Assembly: GCA_927405585.1 (NCBI GenBank)
Contig: CAKMJS010000064.1
Span: 1-64,000, forward strand
Length of the DNA: 64,000 nucleotides
Origin: an uncultured Desulfosporosinus sp.
GTDB taxonomy: Bacteria; Bacillota; Desulfitobacteriia; Desulfitobacteriales; Desulfitobacteriaceae
Direction of reading: 5' to 3'
Below are positions 33,850-42,697 of this stretch, piece after piece. Numbering within the stretch: position 1 is the stretch's first letter; every line of letters starts with the position of its first letter. Position numbers and translations under genes: made by a program. Below the pieces are notes generated by a model. It ran no database searches. It worked only from the letters and a program-made list of their open reading frames with translations, and was not told the origin of the DNA.

Positions 33850-35094
33850 TTACTTGGCGTGGCGGTGACGACGGTCGAGGTTTTCCGGTTCAAGTGAAAG
33901 CTTCTGATGATTAAACAGCTTAAGTACGCCGACCCGCATGTCGTCTTCTTGGCAGTATTCGCAGTGACAATCTTCTTGCAGTCGATTGGGCTCATCGTAA
34001 ACCGTAATAACCCCTTCATAGTTGCGAAGGACGACTTTATTAGGGCCCATAGAGATAAGGTATTGGGGGCTCACTGGAATTTTACCGCCCCCACCGGGAG
34101 CATCGACGACATAGGTTGGAACAGCATATCCACTTGTATGACCCCGTAAGTTTTCTATGACTTCGATTCCCTTTGAGACAGATGTCCGGAAATGTTCAAT
34201 GCCGGTCGAAAGATCACATTGATAGATGTAGTAGGGACGAACTCGATTTTTGACCAGTTGGTGCACTAGTTTCTTCATGATGTTGGGACAGTCGTTGACG
34301 CCTCTCAGAAGAACGGATTGATTGCCAAGTGGTACTCCACCATCGGCAAGACGAGCCAGTGCCGCTTGAGACTCGGGCGTAATCTCTTTGGGATGATTAA
34401 AATGAGTGTTGACCCAAATGGGATGATGTTTACGTAGGACTTCGATAAGGCTATCGGTGATCCTCATAGGAAGCACCACCGGAGTTCGGGTTCCGATGCG
34501 AATGATTTCCACATGTGGAATAGCCCGTAAACTTGAGAGCATAAAATCTAAACGATCATCTGAAAATGTGAAGGGATCCCCCCCGGAAATTAACACGTCT
34601 CGAACTTCTGGGGATTCGCGGATGTAATCGAGAGCCTGATTGAAGTGTTCCATGGGTAGTGCTTGATCCGTTTGACCAGCCAAACGACGCCGAGTACAAT
34701 GACGGCAATACATAGAACATTGATCGGTCACTAAGAGTAAAACACGATCGGGATAGCGGTGCGTTAAGCCTGGAACAGGAGAATCAGTATCTTCATGTAA
34801 GGGATCATTAAGGTCATATTCTCCAACATGAAGTTCTAATGAGGTGGGAATCGCTTGTTTGCGGATGGGGCAATCAGGATCATCAGCATTTATCAGTGAT
34901 GCGTAATAGGGCGTGACAGCCATTCGAAGGGTTTCAAGGCATTGGGCAATGCCCGATTCCTCCCCTTCAGTCAAGGGGAAAACCTCTTTTAGCTCTTCGA
35001 CGGTCGTGATCCTGTGAGCAATTTGCCAGTGCCAATCATTCCATTGTTCATCAGGAATTGTGGCCCACTTTGAGAGAGATTGACGTTTATTCAT
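33850..35094 (-). CDS. kamA: Lysine 2,3-aminomutase
   Basis: 414 residues, against about 416 in Clostridium. A radical SAM enzyme with PLP that converts L-lysine to beta-lysine. C126, C130 and C133 (C-S-M-Y-C-R-H-C) hold the [4Fe-4S] cluster. G-G-G-G-K near residue 338 carries the PLP lysine. The C-terminal C-H-C-E-Y-C matches the zinc-binding cysteines of the clostridial enzyme. GGAGGT precedes the ATG. A perfect sigma-54 promoter at 35200-35215 faces this gene, and the divergent activator gene at 35548 probably controls it. The product may feed fermentation or serve as compatible solute. Confidence 0.93.
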   Translation of the reverse strand: MNKRQSLSKWATIPDEQWNDWHWQIAHRITTVEELKEVFPLTEGEESGIAQCLETLRMAVTPYYASLINADDPDCPIRKQAIPTSLELHVGEYDLNDPLHEDTDSPVPGLTHRYPDRVLLLVTDQCSMYCRHCTRRRLAGQTDQALPMEHFNQALDYIRESPEVRDVLISGGDPFTFSDDRLDFMLSSLRAIPHVEIIRIGTRTPVVLPMRITDSLIEVLRKHHPIWVNTHFNHPKEITPESQAALARLADGGVPLGNQSVLLRGVNDCPNIMKKLVHQLVKNRVRPYYIYQCDLSTGIEHFRTSVSKGIEVIENLRGHTSGYAVPTYVVDAPGGGGKIPVSPQYLISMGPNKVVLRNYEGVITVYDEPNRLQEDCHCEYCQEDDMRVGVLKLFNHQKLSLEPENLDRRHRHAK

Positions 35095-35199
35095 CGAACA
35101 CGGAGACCTCCTTACACGCTGTGTTTTTACATTATCTTATGTTCTCCCTAGTAAAAGCTCGCGCTGATGTGATAAATACTAAGGAACCCATTAATTTAC

Positions 35200-35215
35200 T
35201 GCAATCTACGTGCCA
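35200..35215 (-). promoter_or_regulatory. Sigma-54 promoter for kamA-kce
   Basis: On the minus strand TGGCACGTAGATTGCA: exact match to TGGCACG-N4-TTGCA, with GG and GC ten bases apart. It lies 106 bases before the kamA start. Confidence 0.88.
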
Positions 35216-35256
35216 ACCAGCTTATTTAGCAAAAAAAGTATTACAATTTCACCCCT

Positions 35257-35291
35257 CCACTTGCCGAAGTGGTGTCTCGCAATTGGACGAA
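35257..35291 (+). repeat. ATTGGATAA-type repeat with hairpin
   Basis: CCACTTGCCGAAGTGG hairpin followed by TGTCTCGCAATTGGACGAA. The order and spacing are as in the copies at 40169 and 61389 (minus). Confidence 0.55.
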
Positions 35292-35547
35292 TCTATTTAG
35301 TCTTATAGACGTTGCGTCTTGAAAAATGGAAAAGGAATGACCATTGCTTGTTAAATAACGCCCAAAAATCAGCGATCATCCTGCCGGTAATTGGGCATTG
35401 CTGGACCGGAAGAGTGGTGTTTCGACAGGATATGAGTAAATTCAAAAGAATTAGAAAAAAATTCGTAGATGAAGGGATTCAGCCTAATAACCTAGAATTA
35501 TTAATCAAGTGTCCGGATAGATTAGTGCCATTTGAGGGGGTATATTC

Positions 35548-36993
35548 TTGCTTAATCAGTCACATGAAGAAGTGAATACCTATCTGGAGCTGGTAATCAA
35601 TCATATTACCGAAGCGGTACAGGTCGTAAATTCTGAGGGGATAACGCTTTATTATAACAAGTTTGCAGCTGAGATGGATGGTTTCCAGGTGTCAGATGTT
35701 GTAGGTAAGCATATTTTTCAAGTCTATCCATCGCTAACCTTGGAAACGAGCAGTATCATGAAGGTCTTAAAAACTGGAACCCCTTTGCTGGATTTGCAGC
35801 AAACCCTCGTAACGAGCACGGGTAAGATCGTGAGCATTATGTGCTCTACCTACCCATTATACCGCAATGGAGTGATCATTGGAGCGTGTGATATATCTCG
35901 GGATATCACTAAAATTAAAGAACTGTCAGAACGCGTGATCAATTTACACTCTGAACTGTTAGAGACACGGACGAGTGAACGAAAGAAAACAAAACTTTTG
36001 GAGCGAGACAACTCGGTCCGTTATACGTTTAACGATATCATTGGTAGTCACGATTCTATCATCAAACTCAAGATCCTAGGTCAACGGATTTCCACTAATT
36101 CCTCGTCGGTTTTAGTGGTAGGAGAAACTGGAACAGGGAAGGAATTGGTGGTTCAGTCCATTCACAGTGCATCCTCGCGGAAAGACAAGCCGTTTGTTGC
36201 CCAAAACTGCGCGGCATTCCCTGCCACGCTCTTAGAAAGCATTCTGTTTGGAACGGTTAAGGGAAGCTTTACTGGAGCGGAGGATCGGCCTGGACTTTTT
36301 GAGTTATCTCACGGAGGCACGCTGTTTTTAGATGAAATTAATAATATGCCGATGGAATTGCAGAGTAAACTGCTCAGAGTTCTCCAAGACGGCACGTTGC
36401 GTCGTTTAGGGGACAACAAGATACGACAAGTTGATGTTCGGATCATCGCTTGTATGAACGTTGACCCTGAAGAAGCTATGCGGAACAAAGAACTCCGAAT
36501 TGACCTCTACTACCGCCTAAATGTGGTATCCCTCACCGTTCCTCCTCTTAGAGAACGGAGGAGTGATATCCCGGCATTAACAGCGCATTTCATACAAATG
36601 TATAACCGTAAATTGCATTGCCTCGTGAGTGGAATTAGTGATGAATCAAAACAGGTTTTTTCTACTCATTTATGGCCTGGTAATGTCCGAGAGTTACAAC
36701 ATACTATCGAACACGCTATGAACATTATTTCTGGACCGGTCATAGAATTAGAGCATTTGCCGACTCACATGCGGCAAGGCAAAGAACTAGCGAGTGAGGA
36801 TCAAGTCACTCTTGGGGAGAGTAGCTTGCCAATCATTTTGAGCAATGTAGAAATAAAGTATTTAACCCAAGCTATGGAACAATGCGGAGGGAATATATCA
36901 AAGGCCGCTATCCTCCTAGGGATACCCCGTCAAACGCTGCAGTATAAGTTGAAAATGTATAACTTATGTAGTAGTGAAAAAGCAAACTATTAA
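35548..36993 (+). CDS. Sigma-54 activator with PAS sensor
   Basis: 481 residues, TTG start behind GAGGGGG. A PAS domain (about residues 10-125) is followed by a short coiled linker, the AAA+ domain (about 162-390) and a Fis-type helix-turn-helix (about 445-478). Walker A is G-E-T-G-T-G-K-E (192-199); Walker B is T-L-F-L-D-E-I. The sigma-54 contact loop reads G-S-F-T-G-A instead of G-A-F-T-G-A. Its position between kamA and the methyltransferase genes, with sigma-54 promoters on both sides, makes it the likely activator of both. The PAS domain may sense a small molecule such as a substrate amine; this is inference. Confidence 0.9.
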   Translation: MLNQSHEEVNTYLELVINHITEAVQVVNSEGITLYYNKFAAEMDGFQVSDVVGKHIFQVYPSLTLETSSIMKVLKTGTPLLDLQQTLVTSTGKIVSIMCSTYPLYRNGVIIGACDISRDITKIKELSERVINLHSELLETRTSERKKTKLLERDNSVRYTFNDIIGSHDSIIKLKILGQRISTNSSSVLVVGETGTGKELVVQSIHSASSRKDKPFVAQNCAAFPATLLESILFGTVKGSFTGAEDRPGLFELSHGGTLFLDEINNMPMELQSKLLRVLQDGTLRRLGDNKIRQVDVRIIACMNVDPEEAMRNKELRIDLYYRLNVVSLTVPPLRERRSDIPALTAHFIQMYNRKLHCLVSGISDESKQVFSTHLWPGNVRELQHTIEHAMNIISGPVIELEHLPTHMRQGKELASEDQVTLGESSLPIILSNVEIKYLTQAMEQCGGNISKAAILLGIPRQTLQYKLKMYNLCSSEKANY

Positions 36994-37020
36994 TTTTCCC
37001 AAGGAAATTGTGTCCATTTA

Positions 37021-37053
37021 TCTCCCACTTATTAAGGGGGAGACTTCTTTTTC
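37021..37053 (+). terminator. Terminator after the activator gene
   Basis: TCTCCC and GGGAGA arms with CTTCTTTTTC after; it separates the activator from the sigma-54 promoter that follows. Confidence 0.6.
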
Positions 37054-37068
37054 AGGGATCAATATGAC

Positions 37069-37084
37069 TGGCATGAATTTTGCA
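37069..37084 (+). promoter_or_regulatory. Sigma-54 promoter before the mttB homologue
   Basis: TGGCATGAATTTTGCA: -24 GG and -12 GC ten bases apart; one base differs from the ideal (T for C). It lies 59 bases before the start codon of the gene at 37143. Confidence 0.85.
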
Positions 37085-37142
37085 AAAGATTTAAAGTAGA
37101 AAGGAGTAACGCTTGATCAAATCATGAACAGGAGGCAACTAG

Positions 37143-38627
37143 ATGAGTAAGTTCTCGTTTGACGGACAACCCAATTTAAGGCTTCTGACTAATCAACAAA
37201 TTGAAATGATTCATGAAAGAGCTTTATATATTCTAGATCAGACAGGCGTTAAATTTGACTCTGAAGAGGCGTTGAAAATTCTCAAGGAGAACGGGGCGGA
37301 CGTTGATTTCGTTCACCAGATTGTGAAGTTTCCTCCCCAAATGGTGATAGATGCCCTCCAAAGAGTGCCAGAAACCATTCAACTCTATGACCGTGAAGGA
37401 AACCTTTCCGTGAAGCTCGGTGGAAATCGTTCACATTTTGATCCAGGTTCATCCCCGATGAACTTTATGGAAGCGGATGGGATCACCGTTAGACTGGCTA
37501 AGGCCGAGGACTTGGTGAAAATATCAAGGGTCAATGACTCACTGAGTAATATTGAATTACAATCGACCTCTGTGGTTTTGGATGACATACCTCAGCAAAT
37601 CGGGGATAGCTACAGACTCTACTTATTATTGAAGACTTCCCCCAAACCTTGTATTTCTGGTGCTTTTAGTGTGCACGGGATTTCAGATATGCGAGAATTG
37701 TTAGCAGCAGTAGTGGGTGGGTATGAGCTGCTGAAGCAAAAACCGATCACAGTTTTCGATATCTGCCCGTCTCCTCCTCTGAAATGGACGCATGTCAGTT
37801 CTCAAAACATCATAGATTGCGCAAAGTTCGGTCTACCCATGGAAACTATCTCAGTGCCCATGCCAGGCGCCGTTTCTCCGGCCACCCTTGCGGGTTCGGT
37901 CCTAATTCACACGGCAGAAACCTTAAGTGGGATCGTCTTAGCACAGTGTGTCAATCCTGGTACCCCGGTTGTCTACGGTGGAGCTCCAATGTACTTTGAT
38001 ATGCGTCAAAGCACGACCTCCCTGAATTCCATCGAAACAAACCTGATCAGTACGGCCTATTCCCAAATGGGCAAGTACTATGGTCTTCCCACCCATACTT
38101 ACGCGGGCCTTAGCGATTCTAAAATGGTTGACGCTCAGGCTGGACTGGAAAGCGGGATGAGCGGGACGATTGCGTCCCTATCGGGAATTAATGTGATTTC
38201 CGGTGTTGGTGTGATGGAGTTCTGTAATACGTTCAGTATCGAGAAGCTGGTATTAGATAATGAAATCTGCGGAATGGCGTTAAAGTATGGACAGGGAATC
38301 GACTGCTCAGAGGAAGCCTTCGCGCTCGATTTAATCTCTGAACTGGGTCCTGGTGGGGATTATATGTCCTCAGAGCATACCTTTAAATGGTTTAAGAAGG
38401 TACCTTATTTGCCTTCCCGCGTGATTGATCGATCTATGCGTCAGCAATGGGAAGCAAGAGGCTCTTTGAGCGCGTTTACCCGGGCACAACAACAAGTAGT
38501 TAAAATCCTAGAAACTCACCAACCGAGAGCCTTGGAAGCGGAACGGGCTAGAGAGCTAGACAATGCCATGCTGAAAATTATGAAAGACCAAGAGGTTTCG
38601 TCAGACTTACCCTTTGGACCAGCTTAG
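37143..38627 (+). CDS. MttB-family methyltransferase without pyrrolysine (MtgB-like)
   Basis: 494 residues, the full length of the trimethylamine methyltransferase family, with no internal UAG. Where MttB has pyrrolysine before T-D-S-K, this protein reads Y-A-G-L-S-D-S-K, so leucine takes the place. Members of this type demethylate quaternary amines such as glycine betaine (MtgB of Desulfitobacterium), proline betaine or carnitine and pass the methyl group to a corrinoid protein. The exact amine cannot be told. AGGAGG precedes the ATG, and a sigma-54 promoter lies 59 bases upstream. The corrinoid protein at 40288 is the nearest methyl acceptor. Confidence 0.88.
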   Translation: MSKFSFDGQPNLRLLTNQQIEMIHERALYILDQTGVKFDSEEALKILKENGADVDFVHQIVKFPPQMVIDALQRVPETIQLYDREGNLSVKLGGNRSHFDPGSSPMNFMEADGITVRLAKAEDLVKISRVNDSLSNIELQSTSVVLDDIPQQIGDSYRLYLLLKTSPKPCISGAFSVHGISDMRELLAAVVGGYELLKQKPITVFDICPSPPLKWTHVSSQNIIDCAKFGLPMETISVPMPGAVSPATLAGSVLIHTAETLSGIVLAQCVNPGTPVVYGGAPMYFDMRQSTTSLNSIETNLISTAYSQMGKYYGLPTHTYAGLSDSKMVDAQAGLESGMSGTIASLSGINVISGVGVMEFCNTFSIEKLVLDNEICGMALKYGQGIDCSEEAFALDLISELGPGGDYMSSEHTFKWFKKVPYLPSRVIDRSMRQQWEARGSLSAFTRAQQQVVKILETHQPRALEAERARELDNAMLKIMKDQEVSSDLPFGPA

Positions 38628-38643
38628 TGGCACAATATTTGCA
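38628..38643 (+). promoter_or_regulatory. Sigma-54 promoter before mtbB
   Basis: TGGCACAATATTTGCA, one of the best matches in the window, beginning directly after the stop codon of the mttB homologue. It lies 57 bases before the mtbB start, so mtbB can be expressed separately from the gene before it. Confidence 0.88.
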
Positions 38644-38699
38644 TTAACTTTAATAAGTGATGTCAAAGTAAAAACTAATTGTAAGGAGGTTAATCACTC

Positions 38700-40091
38700 G
38701 TGAGTAAATTTTTTACCCGGATGGGTGACGGTTTTGGAATCTATCTAAGCGAAGAAGAAATTCGTGCTGATATTGAAGAAGGCACAAAAGATGCAGCAGA
38801 CCGTGCCCAAATTCCACAATTATCAAAGGAAGAAATGGACCATTTGTATGACATTGTGACGATGCCTGGAATTGTCGTTGGCGTCGAAAGAGGTCAGGAG
38901 GTTGTCACCACGTCCGATTCGGGAGGGTGTAAAATATCCTATCATTGCAACATTGCGATTGACCGATCGACGGCTATTTTGATTCATGAAAAGGTGTTGG
39001 GTGCCGATTCTCTCGACTTAGGACATATTGACTATAGTTATAAAGCGGTTAAGTCAGTCCTGCACGATGAAGCAGCCATGATGGAACTGACCCAATTAAA
39101 CTCGGTCATTCCAGTTCTATATGGTTCCATGCCAAATTTAGGACTTTATACTAAACCGGACGGTCCTGTCGATAACTGGGCTGAGCTATTGCCCTTAGGG
39201 AGAATTGACGAGGCCAGAGCAGCACAGGAAGAAGCTGTCGAACACGCCGTCAAAGATATCGTATACGTAGCCGAAGGCATGTATGAAGCTGGGGCGGATG
39301 GAATGAATATCGACACCTCAGGAGCCTCGGGAGATGCAGATGTCCTAGCAGCCCTTAAAGCGATTGAGATAATTAAACAAAAATTCCCCGACTTAGGAAT
39401 CGAAATGGGGATGGCTGGGGAATTCATTCTAGGTATGCACGGGAAACTCGAATATGATGGCGTTCGACTCGCCGGTTTATACCCCCATAATCAAGTGAAA
39501 TTGGCCGAGAAAGCCGGCGCAAACATTTTTGGCGCCGTGGTCAATACTAATAGTAACATGTCCTTTCCCTGGAATATTGCGCGTACAGTGACCTTTGTCA
39601 AAGCCTGTACCGAGGCTGCCAACATTCCTGTCCATGTTAATGTCGGGATGGGAGTCGGTGGAGTTCCGATGTGCGAGGTTCCTCCGGTTGATGTCGTGAC
39701 TCGAGCGGATAAAGCCTTGATAGAAATCGGTAAGGCCGACGGCTTATAGATAGGCGTAGGCGATCCCTTTGGTTTAGAAGTGGCTCATGAAGTTGCCTCG
39801 GGCATGGGTGGAATACGTACTGCCGGAGATCTGGTATTACGTCTGCAATTGTCCAAAAGCATGAAAATTCATGATGCGAAAAAGTATGTAGCCGATAAAC
39901 TCGGCATTACTCCCCTTGAGTTAAGCGATTGTGTTATCATGGCTGAGATAAGAGAGGATCTTAATCTCGGACGACCGATGCCACCAGATCGTACAGCCAA
40001 GGGAATTGAAGCGAAATTCCGGATTGCACAATTATTAGGTATCAAAATTAACTCTGTAGAACGATTTAAGACCAAGGCAGGCTTAAGTTAG
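38700..40091 (+). CDS. mtbB: Dimethylamine methyltransferase with pyrrolysine (UAG at 39747-39749)
   Basis: A GTG start behind AAGGAGGT opens a frame that stops at UAG after 349 codons and continues in the same frame for 113 more (39750-40091). The 463-residue product, with pyrrolysine as residue 350, agrees with archaeal MtbB (about 467 residues, Pyl near 356). The sequence around the codon is K-A-D-G-L-Pyl-I-G-V-G-D-P. MtbB moves a methyl group from dimethylamine to the corrinoid protein MtbC. No stop-codon variant or frameshift is seen on either side, which speaks against a pseudogene. The pyl genes needed are not in the window. Confidence 0.92.
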
Positions 40092-40206
40092 TGAACTCGT
40101 TTCAACTAAAGTTGAATAGCGAGACTTCGGTGAGGGTGATCGTCAGCCAAGCAGAGTAAGGGGTAACACCCCCACTTGTAGAAGTGGGGGTCACAAAATT
40201 GGATAA
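40091..40206 (+). repeat. GTGAACTCG/ATTGGATAA composite repeat between mtbB and mtbC
   Basis: Starts at the mtbB stop codon with GTGAACTCGTTTCAACTAAAG, continues with GACTTCGGTGAGG and ends with the hairpin CCCCCAC...GTGGGGG (40169-40190) and TCACAAAATTGGATAA. It combines both halves seen separately elsewhere (16872 and 35257), so this is probably the most complete copy of one element of about 115 bases. The structure may slow read-through or affect mRNA stability inside the operon. Confidence 0.65.
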
Positions 40207-40287
40207 AAGCACCTTGAGGTGCGGTTCATAGGTTCTCATGGAGTGGGTGACAAGAATTAATCTTAACAGACAAGGGGGCGTTAAAAA

Positions 40288-40938
40288 GTGAGTATAGAAA
40301 TCATATTAATCAAAGCACGGGAAGCCATCTTAGAATGCGATGCCAAAAAGGCTGTGACCGTTGCTCAACAGGCACTTGAAGAAGGACTTGATCCCATTGA
40401 AGTCTTAACGAACGGGTTTAGTGTAGGAATTCGAGATATCGGAGATCTCTTTGGTCGTGGGCAAGTATTTCTGCCTGAACTAATGATGTCAGCCCAAGCC
40501 ATGAAAGAAGCGACAGTGATTTTAGAAGCAGCTCTACAAGCAGGCGATATCGCCAAAAAAGGGAAAATGTTGATTGGTACGGTTCAAGGGGATGTGCATG
40601 ATATTGGCAAAGGGATTGTCGTGGCTATGATCAAAACTCAAAGCATTGAAGTGATTGATTTGGGACGCGATGTGCCAGTGCACACTCTAATCGAGAAAGC
40701 AATGGAATACAACGTTGACATTATTGGCACGAGTGCCTTACTAACGACAACCCTGCCAGAACAGAGAAAACTTGAGGACCAACTGCGTAAGCTTGGCTTA
40801 CGTGAAAAGTTCAAGACCATGGTTGGTGGTGCCCCTTGTACCCAGCGCTGGGCAGACAGAATCGGTGCAGACGCTTACGCTGAAGATGCAGCGCAAGCGG
40901 TAACCAAGGTGATAGAACTGATTGGACAGAAAAATTAG
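40288..40938 (+). CDS. mtbC: Methylamine corrinoid protein
   Basis: 216 residues. An N-terminal helical cap (about residues 1-88) and a B12-binding domain follow the pattern of MtbC/MttC. D-V-H-D-I-G-K-G near residue 105 supplies the cobalt-binding histidine; G-T-S-A-L-L-T-T near 152 and G-G-A-P near 182 complete the fold. It accepts methyl groups from MtbB, and perhaps from MttB and the MtgB-like protein, because it is the only corrinoid protein here. GGGGGCG precedes the GTG start. The MtbC rather than MttC name rests on its position after mtbB. Confidence 0.88.
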   Translation: MSIEIILIKAREAILECDAKKAVTVAQQALEEGLDPIEVLTNGFSVGIRDIGDLFGRGQVFLPELMMSAQAMKEATVILEAALQAGDIAKKGKMLIGTVQGDVHDIGKGIVVAMIKTQSIEVIDLGRDVPVHTLIEKAMEYNVDIIGTSALLTTTLPEQRKLEDQLRKLGLREKFKTMVGGAPCTQRWADRIGADAYAEDAAQAVTKVIELIGQKN

Positions 40939-41000
40939 GCCAAGTGAAGAACTTCCAACGCTAGAACTGGCAGTTGGAAGTGGAGAAATGGGGGCTGGAA

Positions 41001-42503
41001 ATGACTCGGAGAAACCCTTCTGCGGGAAGTAGTGGCTTAGAAGGCTTTGGGTTAACTGTTTTTACTCAAGATGATTTAGACCGAATCCATAAGGCGACCC
41101 TAGAAGTTTTATGGTTTGAAGGTATCAAAGTAAACAGTGATATGGCTCTCGAGATTTTCCAAGACGGCGGATGTACCGTCGATCGGGAGATGAAAAAGGT
41201 CTATATTCCCGCCCATGTGGTAGAGGATTGTATCCGTTCAGCACCATCGACGGTGCTGCTGGCTGCTAGAGATCCTCAGAACGATGTGATACTCGACGGA
41301 CGCAGGGTCAATTTTTGTAACTTCAGCAAAGGAGTTTTGGTCGTTGACCCTTACACCTCTGAAATAAGAAAGTCGACTCGACAAGACATGGTTACCGCGT
41401 CTATTTTAGTGGATTATCTAGAACAGTATGATGTCTTAGACGTCGCCGTGGAAGCGAGAGAAATCGACCCGCGGATGGCGAATCTGGAATGCTACGAAGC
41501 AATGGTCTCTAACTCAACGAAGCATTCCACCCAATCTCCGCATAGTGTCGCAGAAGCGGAGAAACTGATCGAAATGGCAGCCGCAGTCGTTGGTGGCATG
41601 GATAAACTCAGACAGAGGCCAATCACCTCAGCAACGGTTTGCCCTCAGAGCCCTTTATCTCTAGCTGAAGAAACCTGTGAGCCGATTATCACCTATGCAA
41701 AACACGGTTTACCGATGAATATTTTATCAATGGCTATGGCAGGGGGGACTGCGCCCGTCACTTTAGCAGGCACATTAGTAACCCATAATGCAGAGGTCTT
41801 AAGTGGCATTGTTTTAGCCCAATTGACCAATAAAGGAACACCGAATATGTATGGTAGCTCAACGACCATCATGGATTTGAAATCAGCTTCAGCCACCATC
41901 GGTTGTCCTGAGTTAGGTATGCTGAGTGCGGCCGTATGCAAACTAGCACAGTACTATAATATTCCAAGTTATGTAGCCGGGACGTAGACAGATAGTAAAT
42001 TAGGCGATGAACAGGCTGGACATGAAAAAACCCTGACAATGCTTTTGCCGGCGTTAGCAGGAGCTAACATGATTTATGGCTTAGGCATGATCGAGTTAGG
42101 GATGACTCTAGATTTTGGCCAGCTTGTGGTGGACAATGAAATCGCCAAGATGGTGAGAAAAGTAGTGGGTGGAATTCGTGTCACGGATGAAACGCTCGCG
42201 GTGGATGTGATCCGTAAGGTAGGCGCCGGAGGACACTTCCTGTTAGAAGAGCATACATTCAAGCACATGAAAAACGTTCAATCCCAAAGTCAACTGTTTG
42301 ACCGTAACCCCCGCGAACATTGGGTCGAAAGCGGCTCTAAAGACTTGGCAACGAGAGCAAGAGAACAAGTGAGATATATCCTGGAAAATCATAAACCCGA
42401 ACCCCTTCCTGCAGAGGTTTCCAAGCAGCTTCGCCAAATCATTGAAACTGCGGAAGTAGAGTGGGAGATCCACAAACCGAAAGTTCGCAGACGAAGAACT
42501 TAA
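41001..42503 (+). CDS. mttB: Trimethylamine methyltransferase with pyrrolysine (UAG at 41985-41987)
   Basis: Reading from the ATG at 41001 (GGGGCTGG upstream), the frame meets UAG after 328 codons and continues in frame for 171 more to 42503. The 500-residue product with pyrrolysine at 329 fits archaeal MttB (about 495, Pyl near 334). The context is V-A-G-T-Pyl-T-D-S-K, the known MttB site. It demethylates trimethylamine and hands the methyl group to a corrinoid protein. It is related along its length to the protein at 37143, where leucine takes the place. A start at 40974 is in frame but less likely. A strong terminator follows. Confidence 0.93.
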
Positions 42504-42540
42504 AAGTCACTATTCACTTATAAGGGTGTAAAGTTAGAGC

Positions 42541-42600
42541 AATAGCAACCCCGTATTGTCGATTTGCGATAAATCGATGTACGGGGTTGCTATTTTTTGC
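42541..42600. terminator. Terminator after mttB, shared with the convergent ATPase gene
   Basis: Arms AATAGCAACCCCGTA and TACGGGGTTGCTATT (15 bases, perfect), an inner TCGATTT/AAATCGA pair and TTTTTT after on the plus strand. Confidence 0.9.
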
Positions 42601-42697
42601 AGTATTCAGAAGGAGAATTGACTATTCACGAAGGTAGAACTTGCTGAAACGATAGAAATGGGTATATTATAGGCAAAACAATGATCATGACTTGGCG

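Larger units (their letters stand above)
35095..35547. other. Divergent control region between kamA and the sigma-54 activator
   Basis: Contains the kamA sigma-54 promoter and a small ATTGGATAA-type repeat (35257-35291). An 87-codon frame at 35312-35575 overlaps the activator start and has no recognisable features; I do not accept it. Activator-binding sites are likely here but I could not identify them. Confidence 0.5.

Noticed and set aside
35312-35575. 87-codon frame before the sigma-54 activator
   Set aside because: Overlaps the activator start, no ribosome site, no family resemblance; the region is better explained as control DNA.
40091-40287. Possible pyrrolysine tRNA or insertion signal between mtbB and mtbC
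   Set aside because: No cloverleaf with CTA anticodon can be drawn; the sequence belongs to a repeat found elsewhere in the window.
39747-41987. UAG codons as nonsense mutations making mtbB and mttB pseudogenes
   Set aside because: Both stand at the known pyrrolysine position, both downstream parts stay in frame and full-length, and two such coincidences in one operon are improbable.
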